Shown in pieces: positions 6,399-14,893 of a stretch of 30,143 bases of DNA. Location of the stretch: the NCBI GenBank assembly GCA_900544605.1, contig UQVP01000010.1, positions 1 through 30,143 on the forward strand, in the 5' to 3' direction. The stretch's first letter is position 1; every line of letters begins with the position of its first letter. The notes under the pieces are model-generated. The model worked only from the letters and a program-made list of their open reading frames with translations, made no database searches and was not told the DNA's origin. Made by a program: the position numbers and the translations under genes. The stretch comes from an uncultured Mycoplasmatota bacterium. GTDB taxonomy: Bacteria; Bacillota_I; Bacilli_A; RF39; UBA660.

Positions 6399-8627
6399 TT
6401 ACCTTTTATTTAAATTATTATTCATCATCATTAATTTTTCTTTTAAAGAAGTATTTCTAACTAACTCTTGATTATTTGAAACAGCACTAACAAAAACATC
6501 AGCTTCACCAAGTAATATTAATTTCTTTTTAGCACGTGTTATTCCAGTATAAACAAGTTTGCGATAAAGCATACGATGATATGAATAAGAAATAGGCATT
6601 ACCACAACTTCAAATTCACTACCTTGTGATTTATGAATACTAATTACAAAACCATGTCTAAACTTATTAAAATCTTTTGGTAAAAACTTAACAATATTAG
6701 AGTCAAAATCAATATATATTTCTGTTTTACCACTCTTACTAATACTAGCAGGTGTAATTCTATTTATAACACCAATATCACCATTAAAAATATTTTCTTC
6801 AGGCATATTAACTAGTTGCAATACCTTATCATTTTCTCTAAAAGTAACATCACCTATTTTTAATTCATTTTTTTCTTTATCTTTAGGATTAAAAATTTGT
6901 TGTAAATCATTATTTAAAATATCTATACCATTTTCTCCTTTATACAAAGGTGCCATTATTTGAACATTTTTATAATCATATCCCTTTTCCAATATTTGTT
7001 TAGATAAATTTATTAAATTAGATCTTATGCTATGACTTGAACATTCTAAAAAAGTATAATCACTTTTTTGATCTAAAAAGTTAGGGCTCAAATCATTATT
7101 TTTTATTTCATTAGCTAAAGTATTAATGTAAGAATTTTTACTTTGACGATACAATTCCTCTAAATGAATCGTTTTTATAACATTACCATCTATTAAATCT
7201 TTTAGTACTTGTCCTGGAGAAACGCTAGGCAACTGATTATAATCTCCTACTAGTATAATTTTTATATTATCAGTTAATCCTTTAAATAGACTATCAAGTA
7301 GTTGTTCATCTATCATACTAACTTCATCTATTATTATAAACTTACTATAATCTTTATTATACTCATCTATCGCAAAAGTATTAGTTTCTTTATTCCATTT
7401 TAAAAACCTATGAATAGTAGTAGCTAGATATCCTGTTGCTTCTGATAATCTCTTACTTGCTCTTCCTGTTGGTGTTAATAATTGAAGCTCTTTATTCATA
7501 TCATCACCACTTAGTTTATTTAATAAGCGATAAAGTTCAATTATTTCTTTTACGATTGTTGTTTTCCCCGTTCCTGGACCACCAGTAATAATTAAAATAT
7601 TTTCTTCTAAAGAACTTTTTATAGCTTCTTTTTGTAATGCGTTATAAGTTATACCATACATTTTTTCATGTTCTTCTATCAAAGAATCTATATTTTTATA
7701 TTTATTCTTAGGTAGGCTTAATAGTATTTTAATCTTTTCAACAATACTATTTCCAGCATCAAACATTTCTTTTAAATAATATTTTCTTCCTTCGATACAC
7801 ACTTTGTGTTTAGCGTTTAATTTATTTAAATAATCATCAAATTTTATTTCATCAAAACCTAAATTTAAATACTTACACAAAGCATCGTAAATATCCTGAT
7901 AATTTAAATATGTATCTCCACTTTTAAATACCATACTTTTCATTAAATATATAATTAAAGCCTCAATACGATTATCATCTAATCTATCAATATTTAATTT
8001 ACGTCCCACTTCATCTATCTTTAGAAAAGAAATATCTAATTCATCATCTATTAGTCTATATATATTATCATTTATTATACTTAAAGTATCCTTTTTATAT
8101 TTATTATATATCTCCAAAGAATCTTTCATATTAAAGCCAAGTTCAGTTAAATAAACAATTACTTGATGGCTTTCATCATATTTAAGCAAATTATCATATA
8201 TCAAATCTATTTTTTTAGTTGTTATCTTAGGAACTAAATTAAGAATAGATTTGTCTTCAAGTATTTTATCTAAGCACTTATCTCCTAATACTTCTACAAT
8301 TGATGTTGCAAGTTTTTTACCAACTTTAGGAAATAAACTGCTCGATAAAAATTCAATAACACCATCTTTATCTTCAGGTTTTACTTTTTCATATTCAGTA
8401 ACGTTAAACTGTAAACCATATCTAGGATGTTCTACTTCTTCTCCATGAAAGATATAAGTATCACCTTCATTTAATTCATGAAAATAACCCGTAAAAGTGA
8501 TAGTTTTGTCAACGAAATTGCTAAGAACATCATTATCTGTTTCATCAAGATGAAAAAGTCCAATAAAGTATCCTTTATCAGAAGTAAATATAGCTTTTTT
8601 ATATTTTCCTTTTATATATGATTTCAT
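6399..8627 (-). CDS. recD2: RecD2-type SF1B DNA helicase
   Basis: The 742-residue protein is full length for RecD2, the stand-alone 5'-3' helicase of bacteria lacking RecBC. It has the N-terminal OB/HhH region (about 1-200) and Walker A GGPGTGKT at 349-356. Walker B DEVSM, GDYNQLPSV and the C-terminal motifs IHKSQGSEF and YTGITRAKK follow. RecD2 acts in replication-fork maintenance and repair. The ATG at 8627 follows GAGGTGATAG. A TATAAT lies about 22 bases upstream of the Shine-Dalgarno sequence with no convincing -35, so the promoter is unclear. Confidence 0.96.
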   Translation of the reverse strand: MKSYIKGKYKKAIFTSDKGYFIGLFHLDETDNDVLSNFVDKTITFTGYFHELNEGDTYIFHGEEVEHPRYGLQFNVTEYEKVKPEDKDGVIEFLSSSLFPKVGKKLATSIVEVLGDKCLDKILEDKSILNLVPKITTKKIDLIYDNLLKYDESHQVIVYLTELGFNMKDSLEIYNKYKKDTLSIINDNIYRLIDDELDISFLKIDEVGRKLNIDRLDDNRIEALIIYLMKSMVFKSGDTYLNYQDIYDALCKYLNLGFDEIKFDDYLNKLNAKHKVCIEGRKYYLKEMFDAGNSIVEKIKILLSLPKNKYKNIDSLIEEHEKMYGITYNALQKEAIKSSLEENILIITGGPGTGKTTIVKEIIELYRLLNKLSGDDMNKELQLLTPTGRASKRLSEATGYLATTIHRFLKWNKETNTFAIDEYNKDYSKFIIIDEVSMIDEQLLDSLFKGLTDNIKIILVGDYNQLPSVSPGQVLKDLIDGNVIKTIHLEELYRQSKNSYINTLANEIKNNDLSPNFLDQKSDYTFLECSSHSIRSNLINLSKQILEKGYDYKNVQIMAPLYKGENGIDILNNDLQQIFNPKDKEKNELKIGDVTFRENDKVLQLVNMPEENIFNGDIGVINRITPASISKSGKTEIYIDFDSNIVKFLPKDFNKFRHGFVISIHKSQGSEFEVVVMPISYSYHRMLYRKLVYTGITRAKKKLILLGEADVFVSAVSNNQELVRNTSLKEKLMMMNNNLNKR

Positions 8628-8677
8628 CCTATCACCTCTTTTTCTATTATATCAAAAATAATTATACTTTCACCAAA

Positions 8678-8699
8678 AAAACTTCATTTCTGAAGTTTT
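8678..8699 (-). terminator. Terminator of the prepilin gene
   Basis: AAAACTTCA pairs with TGAAGTTTT across a four-base loop, followed on the minus strand by a T run. It lies about 50 bases after the pilin stop codon. Confidence 0.85.
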
Positions 8700-8749
8700 C
8701 GTCTATAATATATAATATTTAACTTAAGTTAGATTTTTGGTATGCAAGA

Positions 8750-9628
8750 CTAGCAGCTACTACAACAAAGTGAGCTGCTATCATCACCAGCTATGGAACA
8801 GCGACCAACACCGTCATTTGCATACACACCTCCACCTGAGCCAGAAAACAATGTGGCAGAGTCAACGGAGCAATTAGAAAAACTTGCTGTATCAATGGAA
8901 CAACTTATGCCTTCAATTTTTGTGTCATCTATTTTTTTTAATATTAACACATTATCCGCATAAAAAGATGTGTTCCCACCCCTTACACAATATTCTTTAC
9001 CTTTTAATATTGCACACACATATGATTCCGTAACTTTATTATCTTTATCTAATACATGTTTTAAATAATAACTTTTTCCTAATGTACTTGCATCTTTTGT
9101 GAATTTAGATGTATTGTTTGTATCTATTGTAGCTCCAATTTTTATTTCATCTGTTGACCATCTATACACTACTGTTGTTGATGGTATATCTGGAGTTGTA
9201 TTCCCTTTCTCTGTTGCTTCATACTTCTTATTTTCTTGATTATATTTTACATTATAATCTCCAACTGTCATTGTTGTTCCATCTTGCGATACTCCTCCAT
9301 TTGATATTTTTACTGTTCCTGATGTTGGTTTATTTCCACTCATATTAATTTCTAATTTACCATCTGGTAATCCTGCTCCTGTTAGATTTCCATTACCATC
9401 TATATTATATGTTCCATTTGGTACTGACTTATTTTCTAACTTGGCTTCTGCTACTGCTGTCTCTACTTGTTTTATGTAGTTATCTGCACTTCTTTCTGCT
9501 GCTCCTTTCTTCGCATTCTTAATTGTATTCATTACTATTGGTGTAGCTATTAGTGCAATGATTGCGAGTACTACTATTACCGCTAGTAATTCTATTAAAG
9601 TAAAACCTTTTTTATTTTTTAATTTCAT
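8750..9628 (-). CDS. Type IV prepilin-like protein with Cys/Gly/Ser-rich C-terminus
   Basis: The 292-residue protein starts with a short basic leader and a class III cleavage site, G8 then FTLIELLAVI with Glu at +5, followed by the long hydrophobic N-terminal helix of a type IV pilin or pseudopilin. The prepilin peptidase at 16446-17210 should process it after G8. The globular part is Gly/Asn/Thr-rich to about residue 140. A second domain then carries scattered cysteines and ends in a tail with GSGGGVYANDGVGRC and a final CCSSC. The start is the ATG at 9628 behind AGGAGG. Upstream are a terminator hairpin, a 19-codon ORF with a G9 run and a strong promoter. The pilin gene has no convincing promoter of its own, so expression may depend on read-through. 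Confidence 0.85.
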   Translation of the reverse strand: MKLKNKKGFTLIELLAVIVVLAIIALIATPIVMNTIKNAKKGAAERSADNYIKQVETAVAEAKLENKSVPNGTYNIDGNGNLTGAGLPDGKLEINMSGNKPTSGTVKISNGGVSQDGTTMTVGDYNVKYNQENKKYEATEKGNTTPDIPSTTVVYRWSTDEIKIGATIDTNNTSKFTKDASTLGKSYYLKHVLDKDNKVTESYVCAILKGKEYCVRGGNTSFYADNVLILKKIDDTKIEGISCSIDTASFSNCSVDSATLFSGSGGGVYANDGVGRCSIAGDDSSSLCCSSC

Positions 9629-9679
9629 AATATTCCTCCTTCTTTTATTTAGATTTACTTTATTTTGTAAAGGTACAAC

Positions 9680-9732
9680 AAAAAAACACAAAGAAATCTA
9701 GACTACAAATAAGTCTAGAAACTTTGTGTTTT
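9680..9732 (-). terminator. Strong hairpin terminator between the leader ORF and the prepilin gene
   Basis: The outer stem AAAACACAAAG / CTTTGTGTTTT and the inner stem CTAGACT / AGTCTAG are separated by a small internal loop. Seven Ts follow on the minus strand. It ends a transcript of about 150 nt from the promoter at 9841-9869, or acts as an attenuator of the prepilin gene. Confidence 0.85.
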
Positions 9733-9755
9733 CTTTATTATTTAATATAGTATGA

Positions 9756-9815
9756 TTAAATAACCCCCCCCCAGGTTGGTGTTTTTGCTAAAATATTTGA
9801 AGTCATGTTAACCAT
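9756..9815 (-). CDS. 19-residue leader peptide ORF containing a G9 run
   Basis: On the minus strand an ATG at 9815, 10 bases after AAAGGA, opens a 19-codon frame (MVNMTSNILAKTPTWGGVI) ending in TAA. The codons for Trp-Gly-Gly-Val are made by nine consecutive Gs (9772-9764), the only such run in this AT-rich window. Loss of one G extends the frame to 38 codons, through most of the downstream hairpin. Gain of one G extends it by two codons. Its promoter, leader and first two codons are repeated at the left edge of the window. Whether the peptide is made is unproven. Confidence 0.45.
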   Translation of the reverse strand: MVNMTSNILAKTPTWGGVI

Positions 9816-9880
9816 ACTACCACTTTCCTTTACTATACTAATTATACATAATTATCTTTTGGAATGCAATAATTTTGTAA
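9805..9880 (-). repeat. Promoter-leader repeat, copy 2
   Basis: Same orientation and organisation as 10-85. It begins right after the end of a housekeeping gene (here uvrC, there rpmA) and covers the -35, -10, ribosome-binding site and start codon. The two copies diverge after the second codon of their ORFs. Confidence 0.8.
9841..9869 (-). promoter_or_regulatory. Sigma-A promoter, copy 2 of the repeated cassette
   Basis: Minus-strand -35 TTGCAT (9869-9864), 17-base spacer, -10 TATAAT (9846-9841). Near-consensus and identical in both boxes to the promoter at 46-74. Confidence 0.85.
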
Positions 9881-9886
9881 AAATTT

Positions 9887-11653
9887 TTATTCTTCATTCA
9901 TACTATTTAAAAACTCTTTTAAATTTAAAGCAACATTGTTTGGTAATATTTCTCCTAATTCTTCAATATCTACTTCTTTTAATTTATTAATACTTTTATA
10001 TTTTTTTAGAAGCTCCTTTTTTCTTTTTTCACCAATACCTTCAATGCTATCAAGGATACTTTCAATAGCACCTTTACTCCTCAACTGTTTATGATAATTG
10101 ATAGTGAAATTATGAACTTCGTCTTGCATTCTTTCTAAATAAAAGAATACATCACTATTATGTTCTATTTTTATTTCCTCATTATTAGAAGTTATTAAAG
10201 CTTCTGTACGGTGATGGTTATCTTTTTTTAAACCTACTACAGGAATATTTAGGTTTAAAGAATCTATTACTTCTTTAGCAATATTAATTTGTCCTATACC
10301 ACCATCAACAATAATTAAATCAGGCATTGTAAGATTATCTCTCAAGATTCTAAAATATCTACGATATATAACTTCTTTCATAGTCCCATAATCATCATTT
10401 TTATCAACCGTTATTTTAAATTTACGATATTCATTCTTATTAGGTCTACCATCAATAAATACAACCATTCCTGATACATTAAAGCTACCAAATAAATTAG
10501 AGTTATCGAATATTTCAATACGGTCTAGAGGATTAATATTAAGTAATTGTGCAAGTTTATCATTAGCACCACTCGTCTTTTTCTCATCCCTCTTTATCAT
10601 TTCAAATTCATTTTCTAAACTTATTTTTGCATTTTCATTAGCCATATCTACTAACTTTAATTTTAAACCTTTTTGAGGAGCTTTTACTTTAACTTCAAGA
10701 ACACTTTCTATAATATTAGAATCTACTACAGAAGGTACTAAGATTTCTTTAGGTTTTAAAACACCTTTTTCATAAAATGATACAATATATCTATTTAATT
10801 CATCATTTACTTCATCTATAATAGGAGTTATTTTAGAATGTCTTCCAACTATTTTACCACCTCTAATAAATAATACTTGAATTGATAACATTCCCTTATC
10901 TTCAAAATAACCAAATATATCTCTATCAATATTATCATCAACTTCTACTTTTTGACGTGCTAGAGTAATGTTTATATAATCATATAATTCTTTTAACTCT
11001 TTTGCTTTTTCATAATTAAGATTTTCACTTTCTTTTAACATTTCTTCTTTTATTTTAGTAGAAATAATAGTATGGTCACCTTTCAAGAATTTGATAATTT
11101 CCTCTTCCATATTCTTTATTAATTTCTTATCTACTTTATTAGTACAATAACCTAAACATTGATTAATATGATAATAAAGACACGGTTTTTTATTATATGT
11201 ACTACATTTTCTTAAAGGATACATACGATTTAAAAGATTAACAGTTTGACGAGCTGCATATACATTAGGATAAGGTCCATATAATCTTCCTTTATTTTTT
11301 TTACGATTTAAATTTCTAACTATAAGTAGTCTTGGTACTTCTTCATCTGTAAGTTCAATGTAAGGATAACTTTTATCATCTCTAAGTAAAATATTATATT
11401 TTGGATCATATTTCTTAATTAAATTTATTTCAAGAATTAAAGACTCTGTTTCACTTCCAACAACAATATATTCAAAATCTACTATTTCACTAACTAGTTT
11501 AGCTGTTTTTCCAGTGTGTGTACCACGAAAATAAGAACTTAATCTATTTTTAAGTTTTTTAGCTTTACCAACATATATAACAATACCATTTTTATTTTTC
11601 ATTAAATAGCATCCTGGCAAATTAGGAACTAGTGATAATTTTTCTTTAATCAT
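9887..11653 (-). CDS. uvrC: Excinuclease ABC subunit C
   Basis: The 588-residue protein makes both incisions in UvrABC nucleotide excision repair. The domains are in the expected order: GIY-YIG nuclease at the N-terminus (GCYLMKNKNGIVIYVGKA), four cysteines near 155-172 (CSTYNKKPCLYYHINQCLGYC), and a UVR domain near 196-231. The RNase H-like nuclease follows (IEIFDNSNLFG, IVDGGIGQ), then a C-terminal helix-hairpin-helix (IEGIGEKRKKELL). Length is normal and all parts are intact. The ATG at 11653 follows GAGGAGG. It lies between ylbL and the pilin leader element. Confidence 0.97.
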   Translation of the reverse strand: MIKEKLSLVPNLPGCYLMKNKNGIVIYVGKAKKLKNRLSSYFRGTHTGKTAKLVSEIVDFEYIVVGSETESLILEINLIKKYDPKYNILLRDDKSYPYIELTDEEVPRLLIVRNLNRKKNKGRLYGPYPNVYAARQTVNLLNRMYPLRKCSTYNKKPCLYYHINQCLGYCTNKVDKKLIKNMEEEIIKFLKGDHTIISTKIKEEMLKESENLNYEKAKELKELYDYINITLARQKVEVDDNIDRDIFGYFEDKGMLSIQVLFIRGGKIVGRHSKITPIIDEVNDELNRYIVSFYEKGVLKPKEILVPSVVDSNIIESVLEVKVKAPQKGLKLKLVDMANENAKISLENEFEMIKRDEKKTSGANDKLAQLLNINPLDRIEIFDNSNLFGSFNVSGMVVFIDGRPNKNEYRKFKITVDKNDDYGTMKEVIYRRYFRILRDNLTMPDLIIVDGGIGQINIAKEVIDSLNLNIPVVGLKKDNHHRTEALITSNNEEIKIEHNSDVFFYLERMQDEVHNFTINYHKQLRSKGAIESILDSIEGIGEKRKKELLKKYKSINKLKEVDIEELGEILPNNVALNLKEFLNSMNEE

Positions 11654-11682
11654 AGTAACCTCCTCTTTTTTTATTATAACAA

Positions 11683-11704
11683 AAAAACCAACTAAAAGTT
11701 AGTT
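11683..11704 (-). terminator. Terminator after the YlbL-type protease gene
   Basis: AACTAACT pairs with AGTTGGTT (one G-U pair) around a three-base loop, then a run of Ts on the minus strand. It reaches the gene's stop codon. Confidence 0.75.
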
Positions 11705-12708
11705 TATTTTAATTTTTCTAAAGCATCATTAAAAGTTGTTACAGGAATTAGCTTAATTTTATAGTTGTTTTCTTTAATTAATTTTTGAGCTTCTTCATAA
11801 TTTTCTCCTGCAGGAACTAAAAATATATCTGCTTTTTCTTTTACAGCACCTTTTATTTTATATTCTACTCCACCAATAGAACCAACATTACCATTAACAT
11901 CAATTGTTCCAGTTCCTACTATTTTTCTTCCTTGGGTTATATCTTCACTAACTAAACTATTATAAATTGAAAGTGCTAGAACAAGACCACCACTTGGTCC
12001 CGATTCTGATTTTTTAAATTCTAATTCTATTTTAGGAGTGGTTTTGATATCACTTGTTTTAGTTACTCCCAAACCAATTATTTTTTTATTATTTTCTTCT
12101 CTTAATGTTCCATAACATTCTACTTCTTTATTATTTCTTTTAGCAATAACTTTTATTTTCTCATTATTATTTTTTTCTAACATTATTTCATCTAATTGTT
12201 TCTTACTAGTAATCTTAATACCATCTACTTCTATTATCTCATCACCAATTCTTAAATTAGTATCTGCTTTTTCATCAACGTATATAATAAATATATGTTC
12301 ATTAGATAATTCTATTTTTTTGTTTGCATTGGTATACGCAACTATAACTGCATTATTTTTAGCTTCTTCTAAAAGTAATTTATCTCTATAATCTGCTTCT
12401 TTCATAGTTTCATTATCATAAATAACTTCTTCTTTTTTTAAAACATCCCAATTTTTATTTACAAAAGAATATAAAAGTGTAGGAATAGTAGCTTTTATTT
12501 CTGATACATAAGCAAGATTAAAAGAACCACTCTTTTCATAACTGTTTTCTACCTTTACACGATCATCTACTTTTATAATTCCTCCTGGAGCTTCTATATA
12601 ATAAGGAAATTCAATAGTACAAGCTAGTAATAAAACTATAAACAAAATTAATGATTTATAATTATTTTTTAATATTTTTTTTACTTCATCATACACTTTT
12701 TTTAGCAT
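11704..12708 (-). CDS. PDZ-Lon membrane serine protease, YlbL type
   Basis: The 334-residue protein has an N-terminal membrane anchor (about 19-32), a PDZ-like domain (about 130-205; LRIGDEIIEVDGIKI) and a C-terminal Lon-type protease domain with the Ser-Lys dyad: Ser239 in GPSGG and Lys284 in GGVEYKIKGA. This is the YlbL architecture; in B. subtilis YlbL helps clear the DNA-damage cell-division inhibitor YneA. The substrate here is unknown. The start is the ATG at 12708 behind AGGAAGGA, not the longer upstream frame, which lacks a signal. It is divergent from ylbJ with only 45 bases between starts, as ylbL and ylbJ are near neighbours in Bacilli. Confidence 0.88.
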   Translation of the reverse strand: MLKKVYDEVKKILKNNYKSLILFIVLLLACTIEFPYYIEAPGGIIKVDDRVKVENSYEKSGSFNLAYVSEIKATIPTLLYSFVNKNWDVLKKEEVIYDNETMKEADYRDKLLLEEAKNNAVIVAYTNANKKIELSNEHIFIIYVDEKADTNLRIGDEIIEVDGIKITSKKQLDEIMLEKNNNEKIKVIAKRNNKEVECYGTLREENNKKIIGLGVTKTSDIKTTPKIELEFKKSESGPSGGLVLALSIYNSLVSEDITQGRKIVGTGTIDVNGNVGSIGGVEYKIKGAVKEKADIFLVPAGENYEEAQKLIKENNYKIKLIPVTTFNDALEKLK

Positions 12709-12753
12709 ATTTTCCTTCCTTTCTTTATATTCTATAGTAAATAAGGAGCAATT

Positions 12754-13725
12754 ATGAAAAGAAATATTATCAATCTTCTCGTTATGGTAGTTCTTATTTT
12801 TTTTACGATTCAAATTCTTTTAACGTCGAGTGAAGTTATGAGCGCTGTTGAATTTTCTTTTTCAATATGGAAAAACAGTATCTTTCCATCACTTTTTCCT
12901 TTTTTTGTTATCTCACAAGTTCTTGTTAATTATGGTTTTGTAGAACTAGTAAGTGAGTTGTTTAAGCCATTCATGAATAAAGTTTTTAAGGTAAGCGGAT
13001 CATCTGCTTATGTTTTTATCATGAGTCTAATTTCTGGTTTTCCATCTAGTGCTAAATATGTTAGAGAAATATATAAAAAAGACTTAATCGATGAAAAAGA
13101 AGGAACTAAAATTTTAATGTTTACTCATTTTTCTAACCCTTTATTTATTCTTGGAACTATATCTTTAACATTCTTAAATAATAAAGAGGTAGGACTTTTA
13201 ATCCTTCTTTCGCACTATGTATCAAACCTTATTATCGGTTTGATATTTAGAAATTTATATCCTAACAAAAATGAGAAATGTAAATTCTCACTTAAAAATT
13301 CTTTATATAAAATGAATGAAGCTAGAAATAAAAACAGTAAAAGCTTTGGTGAAATACTAAGCAGTTCTATTATTGATACTATCAACACTCTTTTATTAAT
13401 TTTAGGAACAGTAACTATTTTTTTAATTATAACTACTATTATTGATAAAATTATTAATATATCACCCTATTATCAAGCTATCTTAAATGGTATTGTAGAG
13501 ATGACACAAGGTCTAAAATATATTAGTATTTTAGATATTCCTTTAAGACTTAAAACTATTATATCAGTAATGTTTATATCATTTGGTGGAATTAGTGTTC
13601 ACACCCAAATTATAAGTATTTTAAGTGATACTAAAATTAAATACTTACCTTTTTTATTAGCAAGAATTCTTCATGCTTTAATTTCTGGTATCTTAGTTTT
13701 CATACTATTTGAATGGTGGTTTTAA
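12754..13725 (+). CDS. ylbJ: YlbJ/SpoVV-family membrane transporter
   Basis: The 323-residue polytopic membrane protein has about eight hydrophobic segments and two gate-like repeats, SIFPSLFPFFVISQVL early and a SFGGISVHTQIISIL repeat late, with ISGFPSSAKYV between. This is the YlbJ (SpoVV) family, which in B. subtilis moves dipicolinic acid during sporulation; family members also occur in non-sporulating lineages. The ATG follows AAGGAG. Its stop overlaps that of the convergent pilin gene in a shared TTAA, with no terminator between them. Confidence 0.85.
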   Translation: MKRNIINLLVMVVLIFFTIQILLTSSEVMSAVEFSFSIWKNSIFPSLFPFFVISQVLVNYGFVELVSELFKPFMNKVFKVSGSSAYVFIMSLISGFPSSAKYVREIYKKDLIDEKEGTKILMFTHFSNPLFILGTISLTFLNNKEVGLLILLSHYVSNLIIGLIFRNLYPNKNEKCKFSLKNSLYKMNEARNKNSKSFGEILSSSIIDTINTLLLILGTVTIFLIITTIIDKIINISPYYQAILNGIVEMTQGLKYISILDIPLRLKTIISVMFISFGGISVHTQIISILSDTKIKYLPFLLARILHALISGILVFILFEWWF

Positions 13726-14288
13726 CACTCTCCCCCATTATATAATGGTATACGATATTCAAAATTATCATCAAAAACATGAACTATATTAAGCCCAAAA
13801 TCTTCATTAGGAAATTTAGAGTTAGTTATTGGAATTTTTATACTTATAAAAGAGTTCGCACTTGCACATACTTTAGCGCCTCTAATATCAACATCAGCAG
13901 CATTTGAACCTACACTTAAATCAAATTTAGAGTTACTAATTAATTCAGTCGCATAATCTCCATATTTTATTTTTTGAAAAGATTGTTTTTTATCTTCTTC
14001 TTTATAATTGTATTCCCAAGATAATTGTTTACTAGTATTGTTATTATAAGTAAAATTAATACAATTATCACCACATGTATCTATAAGTTGTAATCCGTAA
14101 TCATTAATATCAGAATAAATATAATCAGTAAGTAAGTTTTGTTTACTAACAAGTGCTGTTTTAGTAACAGAGTTTTCATAAACATTCTTTAAAGATATAA
14201 TTATTTCAAAAAGTATAACAACAATAATCATTGTTAATGTAAAAGAAACTATTAATTCTAATGTTGAAAAACCTTTATTATTTTTCAT
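13722..14288 (-). CDS. Minor type IV pilin / pseudopilin
   Basis: The 188-residue protein begins MKNNKGFSTLELIVSF: cleavage after Gly6 leaves Phe at +1 and Glu at +5, followed by the hydrophobic N-terminal helix. The periplasmic-side domain has several cysteines (CGDNC, AKVC, and a final C), suggesting disulphides. It is probably a ComGF/ComGG- or PilW-type minor pilin that primes or caps the filament. The ATG at 14288 is served by AGGAGG, which overlaps the stop of the upstream pilin gene. Its stop codon overlaps the ylbJ stop on the other strand. Confidence 0.8.
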   Translation of the reverse strand: MKNNKGFSTLELIVSFTLTMIIVVILFEIIISLKNVYENSVTKTALVSKQNLLTDYIYSDINDYGLQLIDTCGDNCINFTYNNNTSKQLSWEYNYKEEDKKQSFQKIKYGDYATELISNSKFDLSVGSNAADVDIRGAKVCASANSFISIKIPITNSKFPNEDFGLNIVHVFDDNFEYRIPLYNGGEC

Positions 14289-14298
14289 AAGAAACCTC

Positions 14299-14775
14299 CT
14301 AAAAATTAAGTGAAGCATAAGTGTAATTATCAACCTGCTTACTATCTATAGAACCTATTTTATTATTAAATTCAATTATAATTACACATTTATCTTTTTC
14401 TTCTAAAAACTTTATAAAATCTTGTGCTTTAGGACTTATTTCAGTCTTACTTGTCGCATTAGCTTTAATATCATTTAAATTACCAATTATTACGGTATTT
14501 ATATTAGAGCTTTTCTTTAAATTATTCCAAGTATTATTGTCTGTATGATCAATAATGTTAACGCCAGTACAATAATTATTTGTATCATTCTTTTTTATAT
14601 ACTTAGCCACTTCATTTGTTATATAAAGTCCTGAAACCGTATTATAAGAAAAACTTCGATTAAAATTTCTCATAATACTATTGGTTTGTATAAACATATA
14701 AACAAGCACTCCTAAAACAAAACTAGAAACTATAAATACTTCTGCAAGCATAAAACCCTTATTATTTTTTTTCAT
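14299..14775 (-). CDS. Minor type IV pilin / pseudopilin
   Basis: The 158-residue protein has the leader MKKNNKG followed by FMLAEVFIVSSFVLGVLVY: a prepilin peptidase site with Glu at +5 and the usual hydrophobic helix. The remainder has two or three cysteines and no recognisable subfamily; a PilV/ComGD-like minor pilin fits best. GAGGT precedes the ATG at 14775. It is followed by the second minor pilin after ten bases, so they form a two-gene operon. It is divergent from the PilB-type ATPase across a 118-bp region with an inverted repeat. Confidence 0.78.
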   Translation of the reverse strand: MKKNNKGFMLAEVFIVSSFVLGVLVYMFIQTNSIMRNFNRSFSYNTVSGLYITNEVAKYIKKNDTNNYCTGVNIIDHTDNNTWNNLKKSSNINTVIIGNLNDIKANATSKTEISPKAQDFIKFLEEKDKCVIIIEFNNKIGSIDSKQVDNYTYASLNF

Positions 14776-14793
14776 ATTTTTACCTCGTTATTA

Positions 14794-14822
14794 TTGTAAT
14801 TATTACATTTTTATTATATAAT
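14794..14822 (+). promoter_or_regulatory. Sigma-A promoter for the PilB-type ATPase gene
   Basis: TTGTAA (14794-14799), 17 bases, TATAAT (14817-14822) on the plus strand. The AT-rich palindromic -10 region could also serve the divergent minor pilin operon. Confidence 0.7.
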
Positions 14823-14825
14823 AAT

Positions 14826-14849
14826 TTTAGGATTAAAGCTAGTCCTAAA
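14826..14849. promoter_or_regulatory. Inverted repeat at the pilin/PilB divergent promoters
   Basis: TTTAGGA (14826-14832) and TCCTAAA (14843-14849) form an inverted repeat just after the predicted -10 of the ATPase gene. It has no T run, so it is not a terminator. It may be an operator or a 5'-UTR hairpin. Confidence 0.5.
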
Positions 14850-14893
14850 TATAAGAGAATAAAAATATTTTTTATTATAAAGGGGTTGAGTAG

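Noticed and set aside
8750..8850. The 3' end of the prepilin gene as a second DGR variable repeat.
   Set aside because: Its codons are mixed at the third position (GGT, TCA, GTG, TGT), there is no C-type-lectin GVRPV-like ending, and no AAC-derived pattern. Kept only as an unusual tail.
9661..9691. Upstream start of the prepilin (21 extra residues).
   Set aside because: The extra residues would precede the basic prepilin leader and lie inside the terminator region. The ATG at 9628 has AGGAGG.
9764..9772. The C9/G9 run as a simple assembly error.
   Set aside because: Not excluded, but it sits in a defined leader ORF between a promoter and a terminator, so it is reported as a candidate switch with the artefact as a refuting outcome.
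12709..12813. N-terminal extension of 35 residues on the YlbL-type protease.
   Set aside because: The ATG at 12708 has a clear AGGAAGGA site. The longer frame overlaps the ylbJ start, lacks a signal and precedes the membrane anchor with unrelated sequence.
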